From a virus, in IMG/VR virus record IMGVR_UViG_3300034152_000094, positions 1 through 33,170 of that record: a DNA stretch of 33,170 nucleotides; one strand, written 5' to 3'. The position numbers and the translations under genes are program-made. The notes under the pieces are model-generated. The model did not search any database and was not told the DNA's origin. It worked only from the letters and a program-made list of their open reading frames with translations. The first letter of the stretch is position 1; every line of letters starts with the position of its first letter. Positions 7,522 through 17,000 of the stretch are shown in pieces.

Positions 7522-7688
7522 TCTGGAGGGTTTGCGAACGTCTGGGATTACGACCACCGGGTGTCAAGGATAACTTTGAGGATAATGGACTTGACATAAC
7601 AGCCAAGTTAATCGCCTACGGTCAAATACGAGACATGGAAGAATTCAAAATGGCCGAGGCGATGGCAAAAGCCGGAAGGGTGATCTGA
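7012..7688 (+). CDS. Tail assembly chaperone, long form (GT-like) by -1 frameshift
   Basis: The long product reads zero-frame codons from 7012 through TTA at 7456-7458, slips back one base, and continues from base 7458 to TGA 7686-7688, giving 225 residues. The -1 frame is open throughout and encodes 76 residues with good coding character, including 'TELYIVWRVCERLGLRPPGV' and 'DITAKLIAYGQIRDMEEF'. That is typical of the T part of G-T proteins, which recruits the tail tube subunit. No start codon with a ribosome site precedes the extension. Its TGA overlaps the following ATG (TGATG), so the extension sits in the operon as a real gene would. The extension has no entry in a simple ORF list. Confidence 0.85.
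7452..7458 (+). promoter_or_regulatory. Programmed -1 frameshift slippery heptamer TTTTTTA
   Basis: The zero-frame codons are CGT TTT TTA, so the heptamer is T TTT TTA, a canonical X XXY YYZ slippery site of the same sequence used by HIV gag-pol. Both tRNAs can re-pair after slipping back one base. It lies about 21 codons before the zero-frame stop. The -1 frame stays open past that stop. Confidence 0.85.
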
Positions 7689-8269
7689 TGGGCTTCGTGA
7701 ACATTACTCTGGATGTCTTGAAAGTTGATGAGCGTAAAGCTCAACAGAAATATGATATCGCCATCCGGCGACAAATGAATAACGCGGCAAGGGCCTTTGT
7801 GCGGGCAGCGGTCAAACGTATCCCGGTTGATACCGGGATGGCCCGTGGATCGCTCCTGCACTTAGGCCGCTTGCTTCGCGTTGCCGTACCAATCAGGCCA
7901 AAACCTAGCATACGAGAACGAAACTATCAATATGAACCAGCAAGAGGTCAACCTAAAACGGCAGCCCTTGGTAGTGAGTTGACTGTCAGTCACATCACTA
8001 AGAAAGGCAGCCGCTATGAGTTCATTTTCCATACGCAGATATTTCATTTGATTCTCAACGATGTTTGGGGATCAGCACATACTGGACCATGGAACGCATT
8101 AAGTGCAGGCCGCCAAGAAGCTCAACGCTATATGCGCGGCACTGCCCCGAAGCGGATGCCACATCCTACAGAATATCTGTTGAAGAGCCGTCATTCCATC
8201 GGTCGGGGTGGTAGATTATTCAAGGAGAAATTCAAGCCCGTCCGAAAGCAGAAGACAGTAAGGAGTTAG
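7688..8269 (+). CDS. HK97 gp10-like minor tail / tail completion protein
   Basis: The 193-residue protein contains 'AARAFVRAAVKRIPVDTGMARGSL' (about 33-56), the signature of the HK97 gp10-like family, in which a helix is followed by 'P.dTG.L..Sl'. That family usually acts in tail completion or the neck. Here it follows the chaperones and precedes the tape measure gene. Its ATG overlaps the TGA of the frameshift extension. The C-terminal third is basic and rich in Arg/Lys/His. Family recognition is good; the precise role is less certain because of the unusual position. Confidence 0.65.
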   Translation: MGFVNITLDVLKVDERKAQQKYDIAIRRQMNNAARAFVRAAVKRIPVDTGMARGSLLHLGRLLRVAVPIRPKPSIRERNYQYEPARGQPKTAALGSELTVSHITKKGSRYEFIFHTQIFHLILNDVWGSAHTGPWNALSAGRQEAQRYMRGTAPKRMPHPTEYLLKSRHSIGRGGRLFKEKFKPVRKQKTVRS

Positions 8270-8270
8270 A

Positions 8271-11200
8271 ATGTCTGAATTCAACGCATCCTTTGGAATT
8301 GACTCAAGTCAAGTAAAAGCTGGAGCTTCGGCACTTAATAAAGAATTGGGAACCATCGGGGAAAAGCTCGGGCGACTAACGAGCACCACGACCCGTATCG
8401 ACAAAGCTACCAATACTTTATCAGTAACATATAAAGGATTCACGACGAGCGGCCAGCAAGTCCGGGCTGTTGTTGAAAATATCGCACTTTCGGCTAAGAA
8501 GTATCGGCAAGAGATGCAAGTAGCATCACTAGCCACTCACAATGCTATTGAAGCAAAAGAGAAGTCAGCCGTAGCCAGCAAGAAACAGGAACAAGCCGCT
8601 AAGGCCGCTGCCGCTGCTGAGAAAGCCGCAGCCTTAGCTGCAAAGGGGCGTCGGGCTCAAGTTCACGGTCCGCAAGGTTTTCTTAAGAAGACCGTTCCTG
8701 GTCAATTTGGGGCCATACCCAAAGGGGCCACTAATGAACAGATCCTGGCAATCCAAAACGCCATCAACAAAACAGCACAACTGATCGAGAAGGGCAAATT
8801 CACCCACGAACAGTTCAAGAAAGTAGCCGCAGCGATTAAGAAGGACTTTAACGCTACTTTCACAGGTGCAGAAGCGGCAGCAGCCGTAGCGTACCGAAAA
8901 ATGGTCATCGGATATCAAAAAGTTGAGAAAGAGATTAAGGCTGCCAACGCCCGTATAAAAGCTAGTCATGCAGCGATGCGGGCGGAGCAGTTAAAGGCCG
9001 CAAGAGCGTCTGTGGCCAAACAGTTTGTTCGCAAGGATGTGGGACAGCTTTTTGGTCAAATACCACAACTCACACAGTTCAATAAAGCACAACACGCATC
9101 ACTGCAAAAAGCAATTGGCTCGACGGAGACATTAATCCGAAAGGGTGAGTTCTCCCGTAGAACATTCCTGAGAGTCGCTGCAGCCATCCGACAGAACTAC
9201 ACAGCATCATTCACTGGGGTAGAAGCCCGAGCGGCGGCAGCATTCCGCCGGATTGATGCGGCTATGATGAAGACTCGAAATGCGGCAACAGATGCCGCGA
9301 AGGGAGTCTTACTATCATGGGGTGGTGTATTCCGAATCTTTGCAACCCATACTTTGCACTTGTTCGCAACTCATTTGATTATGGGGTTCCGAGAACTCAT
9401 CCGAACTTCGGCTGAGCTTCAAGTGAAGATCGCGGAAATCTCGACGATTGCTGAAGGGGCAACATTCTCATTCGGTGAGTGGGAATCTAAGATCCTAGAT
9501 GTCTCAGCGGCATTTGGTTTGGAGGAAATTGACGTCGCGACTGGCGCCTATGAAGCTCTGTCAAATCAGATGGCTGACGGCATCGAAGTCTTCGGCTTCA
9601 TGGAGGATGCAGCTACCCTGGCACGTACAACTAACTCATCATTAGCCGAGTCTGTTGACTTGCTGTCTTCGGCTTTGAATGTGTATGGTCGACGAGGGTT
9701 AACTGCTCAACGTGCGTCGGCGATGTTGTTCAAGACGATTGACTTGGGGCGTGTTCGTGCTTCCGACTTAGCCAACACTCTTGGTACTGTGGCGGCACCC
9801 GCCGAACAGATGGGTATCAAGTTCAAGGAGATGCTCGCAGGTATTGCGACTATCACCCGACAAGGTATCACGCCCGATGTGGCATTGACTCACTTACGAA
9901 ACGTCATCTTGAAGATGATCCGCCCCACGGACGCTATGAAGCAGTTGTTCAAGGAGTGGGGAGTCGAGTCTGGGCGGCAAGCCATCACGATGTATGGCTA
10001 CGCTGGTGTCATGCAAAAGTTCAACGACTTGGTTGCCGAGCGAGGCATCGAAGTCTTGGGTGAATACTTCGGACGTATCCGTGCTATTCAAGGTGCAATG
10101 GAGCAAGCCGGACCAGCTTTCGGCCAGTTCCAAGAGGCGATGGATCAAATTGGCGGTGACTCCGTCATGGGCGACTACGCGGATGCAACTGAGTCTGCAT
10201 TAGGTTCTATTGGTATTCGATTTGAGAAGCAGATGAAGTCAATTCAAACCGCCTTTAAGAGGGCTGTTGGTACTCCAACTGTTGAGTTCATCACTAAGAC
10301 CCTGGAGAGCATGGGTGGTGCCGATAATGTCATTAAGAACGTCATAGGGTCCTTTAAGACTCTGAACGCAACTCTGGCATTAGTCGTGGGCACCATAAAA
10401 GCCATTGCTCAGCCGTTTATTGTATTCAATAAGACTACGGGTGTTCTTGGTACAGCTATTCGGGCGGCGATACTTCCGCTCGGGATTTTCATTGCTAAGT
10501 TGACTCTTATCAAGTTTGGGGTCGGTAGAGCCTTATTATCAACTAAGCAACTAATAGTTAGCGGTTTGGTTCCTCTTAAGACTGCCACTAAGGCCGCCAC
10601 ACGCGCCAATAAGGCTTTCTCTGTAAGCATGGGTCCCGTGATCCTCGGGATCACATCCCTGATCAGTCTTTATATGGAACTGAAATACTCGGCCCAGCGA
10701 GCAGCGGAAGAGTCAGCGACGGCCTTGAACGAAATGGTTCAGGCTATGGAGGGTAAAGACCGTGAGGGCTTCAATGAAAGCATTGAAGCCATGATAGCAT
10801 CAATGGATGAACAGGTCACTCAGATTAAGGACTACTGGTCGCCTGAATTCAATAAGCTGACTATGGGCATCACAGCCGCATCTGATAGGATTTATAGCCT
10901 AGTTACGGCGATCAAGTCTGTCTCTGGTGTGAACTTGGAGAAGCTGAAGTTTGACTTCGGCGGTGAAGAGAAGAAGTCTCCAGAAGATAAGATCAAGGAC
11001 TACCTCAAGGCTATCGAGTCCAGCATCAAGCGGGCAACGGGCTACCAATACAAGTTAATGTTGGAGATGGATCTGGATACAGGTGCCGCCCAGAATCGAA
11101 TTGATGCCTTAACTGCTGAGTCTTTGCAACTATACAGTATCGGCAACTTGGAAGCCGGTAACGCATTGATCGACCAAGCCTTGAAACTTGTCGAGAAGAT

Positions 11201-12581
11201 GGAAGGTAAAGACCCGCTGAAGACTATGGCGGATATTCAGAAACGAACACAAGATCGCTTACAGAAGTCCAAGGGGCCAAAAGCCATTGGCGACTTGATG
11301 CGGGAAGCGACCGGCATCGAACAGAAAGCGGTTGAGCTATTCAAACTTGGGAACTTCGAGGAAGCTAACAAACTCTTCAAAGAGTTTGAGAAGATATACG
11401 ATGAAGTCATCAGCCGTCAGAAGAAATTCCGAGACGGCTTCAAGGGTATGGTTCAATTCAAGTCACCTACAGGTGGCCCCTTGACTCAACTATTGGAACA
11501 ACGCGATCGGTTGGTGGAAGCCACAAAGACTGGCTTTGTTAGTCAAGGCGACCAATTGAAGAAGACTCGAATTAGTGCAGAGGTTGAGGGCCAAAAGGTA
11601 TTGGCTTCGCTTATCCGTCAAGAGAATGAGGCGATACCTCGAAATACTCAACTGACGGATGAGAATGCCAAAGCTAAGGAAGCACTCCGAGAACAGATCG
11701 CGGCAAACCGTAAAGAGTATATGGCGACGATCGCAACATTGCACGCACTTGAAGCAAAGATGCGAACTGCTTTGTCTTCCGAGCAGGCAATGGCTTATGA
11801 CAACATGAACCCTCTCAATTTACTGCCAGGTAATGCCGCAGTGAATGATCGGCTTAGAAGCATGAGAGCTACCACGAGTGTCCTAGCTAAGGGCTATCGT
11901 AAGTTAGTATTGATGCAGGAGAGCGAAGCGACGCATATTGAGGGTGTCCCAAGGCAGCAAGCAATCACCGAACAGGCAGAGCATTTGCACTGGTTGTACG
12001 ATAAGCTAGCTGAAAGTATGAAGAAATTCAAGGCTTTGCCTAAATTCAAGGACCAGCAGGAAAACTTCAGATTTGGAGGTTTCAACGATTGGGATCTTGA
12101 ACAAAAGAACCTTGAAGAGCAAGCAGCATCCTTGAAACGGAATATCGATGCAGTCGCCTCTGCTCAAGCACAGTTAAAGCAATTTGCAGATACCGCACCA
12201 GATGAACTGGACACCAACCTATGGAAAGAGCGAAACCGGTTGATGGGTGAGTATGATTCAATACTGCGTCGGGCGAGAGAAGCAGCCACTCAGTTTGACG
12301 GCAGCTTCCAGTCGATGCCAAACTTTGATAGATTCCTCCAGAAGGTGGATGAGTCTACTCAGAAGTTGGAGCAGATGCAGCAGAAGATGCAATTCACCCC
12401 TCAGATTAGGGATCAGTCTTCCCTTAATAGGTCAGGAGCCACGGGGGCGACAGAGCAAGTTGTGAACCTTGACATGAACGTCAACATCAATGGCTCGGAT
12501 GCAAATCCGAAAGAAATAGCGAACGAAGTTCTTACTCTCGCGAAGCGAGAAATCCGACGTGGTACTCTCCAGTGGGGATAA
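8271..12581 (+). CDS. Tape measure protein (TP901-type)
   Basis: At 1436 residues this is the second longest gene. Residues about 375-640 match the TP901 tape measure core, with 'ELQVKIAEISTIAEG', 'LEEIDVATGAYEALSNQ', 'TLARTTNSSLAESVDLL' and 'VAAPAEQMGIKFKEMLAGIATITRQGI'. Ala/Lys-rich coiled coil occupies about 85-335, and several hydrophobic stretches lie at about 345-372 and 690-800; such segments may help DNA pass the membrane. Residues about 137-210 and 252-325 are two diverged copies of one module. By the usual rule of about 0.15 nm per residue the tail would be near 215 nm long, a rough estimate. The ATG has an AAGGAG site. Confidence 0.92.
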   Translation: MSEFNASFGIDSSQVKAGASALNKELGTIGEKLGRLTSTTTRIDKATNTLSVTYKGFTTSGQQVRAVVENIALSAKKYRQEMQVASLATHNAIEAKEKSAVASKKQEQAAKAAAAAEKAAALAAKGRRAQVHGPQGFLKKTVPGQFGAIPKGATNEQILAIQNAINKTAQLIEKGKFTHEQFKKVAAAIKKDFNATFTGAEAAAAVAYRKMVIGYQKVEKEIKAANARIKASHAAMRAEQLKAARASVAKQFVRKDVGQLFGQIPQLTQFNKAQHASLQKAIGSTETLIRKGEFSRRTFLRVAAAIRQNYTASFTGVEARAAAAFRRIDAAMMKTRNAATDAAKGVLLSWGGVFRIFATHTLHLFATHLIMGFRELIRTSAELQVKIAEISTIAEGATFSFGEWESKILDVSAAFGLEEIDVATGAYEALSNQMADGIEVFGFMEDAATLARTTNSSLAESVDLLSSALNVYGRRGLTAQRASAMLFKTIDLGRVRASDLANTLGTVAAPAEQMGIKFKEMLAGIATITRQGITPDVALTHLRNVILKMIRPTDAMKQLFKEWGVESGRQAITMYGYAGVMQKFNDLVAERGIEVLGEYFGRIRAIQGAMEQAGPAFGQFQEAMDQIGGDSVMGDYADATESALGSIGIRFEKQMKSIQTAFKRAVGTPTVEFITKTLESMGGADNVIKNVIGSFKTLNATLALVVGTIKAIAQPFIVFNKTTGVLGTAIRAAILPLGIFIAKLTLIKFGVGRALLSTKQLIVSGLVPLKTATKAATRANKAFSVSMGPVILGITSLISLYMELKYSAQRAAEESATALNEMVQAMEGKDREGFNESIEAMIASMDEQVTQIKDYWSPEFNKLTMGITAASDRIYSLVTAIKSVSGVNLEKLKFDFGGEEKKSPEDKIKDYLKAIESSIKRATGYQYKLMLEMDLDTGAAQNRIDALTAESLQLYSIGNLEAGNALIDQALKLVEKMEGKDPLKTMADIQKRTQDRLQKSKGPKAIGDLMREATGIEQKAVELFKLGNFEEANKLFKEFEKIYDEVISRQKKFRDGFKGMVQFKSPTGGPLTQLLEQRDRLVEATKTGFVSQGDQLKKTRISAEVEGQKVLASLIRQENEAIPRNTQLTDENAKAKEALREQIAANRKEYMATIATLHALEAKMRTALSSEQAMAYDNMNPLNLLPGNAAVNDRLRSMRATTSVLAKGYRKLVLMQESEATHIEGVPRQQAITEQAEHLHWLYDKLAESMKKFKALPKFKDQQENFRFGGFNDWDLEQKNLEEQAASLKRNIDAVASAQAQLKQFADTAPDELDTNLWKERNRLMGEYDSILRRAREAATQFDGSFQSMPNFDRFLQKVDESTQKLEQMQQKMQFTPQIRDQSSLNRSGATGATEQVVNLDMNVNINGSDANPKEIANEVLTLAKREIRRGTLQWG

Positions 12582-12584
12582 CTA

Positions 12585-13121
12585 ATGCACAACATGCAAC
12601 TACAACAGCAAATCGGCGTTTCAGTTTGCCGAGGTCATCAAGTCGCTGACTTGTTCACCCCAAAGGGTGTATTCGGCGTCGAACTCTGGCGAGACAGCAA
12701 ACTGTTCGACCGGTTTGAAGTACCCAACGGTGTCAAAACCGAAGGCAAGAACAAGATTTTGGACGTAATGTTCCACGAGGTCACGCAATTGGCAACTTGG
12801 TACATTGGTCTAATGGATGCCAGCGGCTTCTCCGCCGAGGCAGCGGCAGACACTCTTTCGACTCACGCGGGTTGGAACGAGTTCACGGCATACACCGGTG
12901 ACCGTAAGGAGTGGGTTGAAGGTGCGGCATCGGGTGGTGCAATTGCCAACTCGACACCTGCAACATTCAACATCAACGCATCGGGCTCGGTTCAGGGCAT
13001 CTTTGTATGCAGTGCGGAATCAGGTACGTCTGGTATTCTGTGGTCCTCGGGCCAATTCGCCGCAGCGGTAACGGTCGGCAATGGTGACGAACTGAAGATC
13101 ACTTACACAGTTTCGTGCTAA
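12585..13121 (+). CDS. Virion protein following the tape measure, phage conserved
   Basis: The 178-residue protein includes 'LWRDSKLFDRFEVPNGVKTEGKNKILDVMFH' (about 34-64) and 'TWYIGLMDASGF' (about 69-80), then a Gly/Ser/Ala/Thr-rich beta half. This combination recurs in many phages, usually annotated only as a hypothetical or structural protein. I recognise the pattern without a firm function. The beta-rich C-terminus would suit a tail-tip or decoration role. It is followed by a strong intrinsic terminator, so it ends the capsid-tape measure transcription unit. Confidence 0.6.
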   Translation: MHNMQLQQQIGVSVCRGHQVADLFTPKGVFGVELWRDSKLFDRFEVPNGVKTEGKNKILDVMFHEVTQLATWYIGLMDASGFSAEAAADTLSTHAGWNEFTAYTGDRKEWVEGAASGGAIANSTPATFNINASGSVQGIFVCSAESGTSGILWSSGQFAAAVTVGNGDELKITYTVSC

Positions 13122-13124
13122 CCC

Positions 13125-13166
13125 AAAAGCCTCCGTACCCGCACTGGGTGCGGGGGCTTTTCTTTT
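13125..13166 (+). terminator. Rho-independent terminator
   Basis: A 16-bp stem has AAAAGCC... (13125-13140) pairing with ...GGCTTTT (13146-13161), including two G-T pairs, around a five-base loop GCACT. It is followed by a T-rich tail reading TTTTCTTTT. This is the clearest terminator in the left arm and separates tape-measure transcription from the tail-tip genes. Confidence 0.9.
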
Positions 13167-13181
13167 GTATGAGGCGAGCAA

Positions 13182-13652
13182 GTGAGCGATAAATTCACGA
13201 AGATCACCGACATTTATTGGCCGGATGGCACAGGTCTTCCGGAAGCTCCAACCCTGACGGCTCGTGACACTACCTTACTCGAATGTGGTGGCGACTCGAT
13301 AGAGTTGAAGAACCCACCCTTTGGGGACAACTTGGATGTTGTCACTCCAAAAATAGTCCGTGAGACTCGTGGAGGCTCTTTGCGAACACTCACTGATGAT
13401 AGTTGGGGATCTCGATTCAAACTTGAGTTTGAGTTCCACAATTTGAATAGAGACGAATTCTTGAATCTGCAGGAGTTCGTCAAAACAACTATCGGGAAAC
13501 TGATCACCCTCACAGACTGTTACAGTCGGACGTGGGCGGGGATTATCACAAACCCTGATGCGTTGTTCACAGACAATGGCCGGGACAGTTCTGAATCTGA
13601 CACCCCGATGGATAGATCCGTCAAAATAGAATTTGAAGGGAGTTTGTCATGA
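13182..13652 (+). CDS. Putative tail-tip / distal tail protein
   Basis: The 156-residue product starts at GTG; the upstream GAGGCGA is only a weak ribosome site. It has 'TLTARDTTLLECGGDSIELKNPPFGDN', 'FKLEFEFHNLNRDEFLNLQEFVKTTIGKLITL' and a final 'DRSVKIEFEGSL' strand. The beta-sandwich with a central helix is typical of distal tail proteins. The following 120-residue gene has the same layout, so the two may be distant paralogues. It lies after the terminator and ATGA-overlaps the next gene, starting the tail-tip operon. No promoter could be clearly seen in the 15 bases between the terminator and the start. Confidence 0.5.
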   Translation: MSDKFTKITDIYWPDGTGLPEAPTLTARDTTLLECGGDSIELKNPPFGDNLDVVTPKIVRETRGGSLRTLTDDSWGSRFKLEFEFHNLNRDEFLNLQEFVKTTIGKLITLTDCYSRTWAGIITNPDALFTDNGRDSSESDTPMDRSVKIEFEGSLS

Positions 13653-14011
13653 TTTTATTGTCCGCCCCTTACCCCGCGATTACAGTCACAGTGTCGTTAC
13701 CCAATCCTGTGGTTGGGGACCGCGTGGGTAATGCCACAAAGCTCACAAAACATCGAGCAATAGACGGCACGACATACACGTTTGTTAAGACAAACAATCG
13801 ACAGCGTTTTGAATACACTTTTGATTTAACAACCATGAAGGCTGAGGAGCTTAAGGCTTTCTTGAAAGTGCATCGAAACGTTGATATCCGGTGGCAAGAC
13901 CATTACGGCGTGGTACGAGTAGGCCGTCTCACTGACGAAGAAACGCCCTTCCAATATGACAGGAAATCGTCGGTCACCGTCGAACTCAAGATAGAAGGAG
14001 AGGAGCTATGA
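13649..14011 (+). CDS. Small tail-tip protein, possibly paralogous to its neighbour
   Basis: The 120-residue protein overlaps both neighbours by ATGA. It has 'RFEYTFDLTTMKAEELKAFLKVHRNVDIRWQDHYG', where a strand leads into a helix and a second strand, then a closing 'SSVTVELKIEGEEL' strand. The 13182-13652 product has the same 'FEF..L....F..F' plus 'VKIEFEG' arrangement. This suggests duplicated beta-sandwich tail-tip subunits, by eye only. Between the tape measure and the giant hub protein, a distal-tail or hub-adaptor role is the most likely. Confidence 0.5.
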   Translation: MILLSAPYPAITVTVSLPNPVVGDRVGNATKLTKHRAIDGTTYTFVKTNNRQRFEYTFDLTTMKAEELKAFLKVHRNVDIRWQDHYGVVRVGRLTDEETPFQYDRKSSVTVELKIEGEEL

Positions 14012-17000
14012 GGGTAATTGAAGGCAACGCTTTAGCGGCATTGCAAGAGCAATACGCGGTCGAGCCTATCAACATTATCGGTATTGAGTTTGAAGCAGGG
14101 ACAATCTTACTCTATGCCGATAAGGATATCAGAGACGCTGAAGGCAATGTGGTAGTCAGCGGTAAGATTCTGAGACTTGACAGTCTTGAAGAGGCCATTA
14201 AAGTCTCCTCCGGGGCAAACTCTGTTTCAGTATCTGTAGAGTTGGACGACACGAATGGTGAAATCAAAGCAGCTTTCGATCAGTACGATCTTCATAAAAA
14301 GCCGTGTTACATCTACCAATACTTTGACAATGACACGCTAACTCTTGACGACAAGTTCTTGATTGTCAAGGGCGAGATGTCGACACCAATCACTTGGGAT
14401 GAGGGTAAACGGACTGTCACGTTTGATATTCTCTCGAAGATCGAATCGGAGGAAGTGGGATTTGCACCCGAAGAGGGGCAGTTCCCTGAAATCTCGTCAG
14501 ATCTTTTAGGACGGAACTGGCCTTTATGTTTTGGCGATTGCGTTTACGTCCCGGCAGTTAAGAGTGTGGACACATTGGTGGCTCAGACTCGGGAACCATT
14601 TGGTATTCCGGATGCAACACTGCCGTGGAAACGGGACCTTCTCTGGAAGAGAATCGTACTCCATCGAGACAGCTACAAGTATTACCACAAACTCATCAGG
14701 CGTTTGAAGAGTGCCAAGCCTCTTGAGGTCAACGAAGACATCCTTGGTCAGGAGATTGATAATAATCCAACTCGACCGGCTGAGAATATCAAGATCGATT
14801 ACGCCGATACAGTTTGCTTTGAGGACTTGATCAAGCAGCAAAGCGAATGGCAGAATAGAGAGCTTAAGAGAGTCTTGGACTATCTGAATGCTTACTCTGA
14901 AGTTACAGGCACATCTGAGGAGATGGACTCGGAGACGCATAGCACTTATTACAACGCCTTCAGTATTGTACTTAATATTGGGGACTTGTATCTGATTGAT
15001 TTGCAGACTTCGTATCAAGTCGCCTATGAGTTCCCGTTTGCACCTTTGAATACGCTTGATTTACGGAACAGCCTGTACCAGTTGGAATGGAATTTCCATG
15101 AAGCATTGGACGCACTAGTCGCACTAATTGGCGAGATGCCTGAATCAGTATCTCAAGAGTTCATGACTTATTTCATGGAAGATTTAGCTCTGCTTCGCGA
15201 CCTTTGCCAGCAGATCACGATGATGTTGACAACTCTCAAAACCTTATTGGGTGACAAGAAGGATATCTTCAAAGCGGAACTTGAAGATTCCCAGTATAGG
15301 TTCAAGACAATTAGTAGATTACGTGAGAAATGCTTCAAGATCATCGACATGTTCCAAAAAGACTACCATATGTGGATCAGAGCGATTGACGAGATTGCCA
15401 ATCAGCAAAAGCTGTTCAAGACATCAGTCAGTGTCGTAAATGGAAGTAAGTTCCCACAAAATGAGGATTGCCAAATCGAGATTGACGGTTTGATCTTTGA
15501 GGGGCAATTCAACGGTGACACTTTTACATTCAAACTTGATTCCAACGGCAACCCTCTTATTTTCCCGAAGTACACAAACATCAATGTGGACTCTGAGACG
15601 ACAAATACAACGTCCTTCGAGTTAACCGATGCGAGCGTACAACTATCAGGGCATTACTGCGTTACACCTCAAAATCTCATTCTTAAGGTGAACGAACAGT
15701 CCGGTAAGAAATGCTACGTCGAATTGGTCGAACGTCCAAGTCATCGACGTTACACTCGGGACGCATATCGGGATGAAGCGTATAATGATCTTCTAGATTT
15801 CACTTGGAACATCTTGCGTAATGAGGGAGCCCAAGAGCACACGGAGGCCGAACGGCAAAAGATCATTGAGAGTGCAGTTGATGACCTCGTCTCAGGTTCT
15901 CGAATTGAAGAACTTCGTAAGTCAATCAACGACTCCGTCAAGTGGATGAAGGACAACGCCCAAGACGCTTCGATCGACGATATGGCCACGGCGAAGGATG
16001 CCCTGTTTGAAAACCTACAGCAATACCAATCGCTTATGGGTGGATTGTCAATCCCCTTCAGCGTGGTAGATAAGACGGGCCAGCTTATCTCAGACAGTGA
16101 GTTCAAAACACTGTTAGGTGCAGAGAACTTACAGTACCAGGAATACCTTCGTTCTCAGGACGCATCGCTCCCATCATCGGTGCCGTTTGGTTTGGATTAT
16201 TACAGCGTCACAGGAGATACCGCTGCAAACGGTATCATATATGCTAGTCCAATCCTATTACCATCTTGGTTAGGATTACTGCCTGAAACGGCCGATGTCA
16301 TCAGAACTCTAACAAGCATGAGTATCAGTGGTAATGACTATCTGACCATCGATCAGATTCAGAAGATTGAGAAGTGGCCTCCTAGCACGTTTTGGGTAGC
16401 TCAAGCAGGGGCAGAAATGAGACTGGCTTCTAATAGCACAGTCAAATTCGTCTGCAACACATTGCCATCGACTATCAAAGGTGTGTATGCCTACCGTGGG
16501 GTTGATGGCATCCGGAAGTTGTCACCAGTACCATCGAGCTATTACACTAAGAACGAAGCAGATAGTGAATCCTACGACGGATTGACAGTCACAACAATTA
16601 CTCTACACCAACCCCTGAGTGCTTACGAGTCCGAAGGTTGGGAAGATGGGATTTATGTGAGTCTGTCATCATCGGTTGGACCAAACACCGCTGATATCAT
16701 CTCACATATCGCTACCAATTATACGGACCTAACAGTCGATGCAACATCGTTTAGCGATACCCACACTAAGGTAGCGAACTACCCGATGAACTTCGCGATC
16801 ACGGACAAAATGGATGCCGTGGCTCTAATAGAGCAACTAGCATGGCAAGGTCGCTGTGTCGCCTACGTGCGGGAAGACAAGGTTTACTTGAAGTATCTGT
16901 CTGACTCGGATACGCCGGTAGCAACGATCACAGCATCGGATGTTTTAGAGAAGAGCGTGTCAGTTAGCTTGACGCCCACTGAAGACCTTGTGACTAAGTT

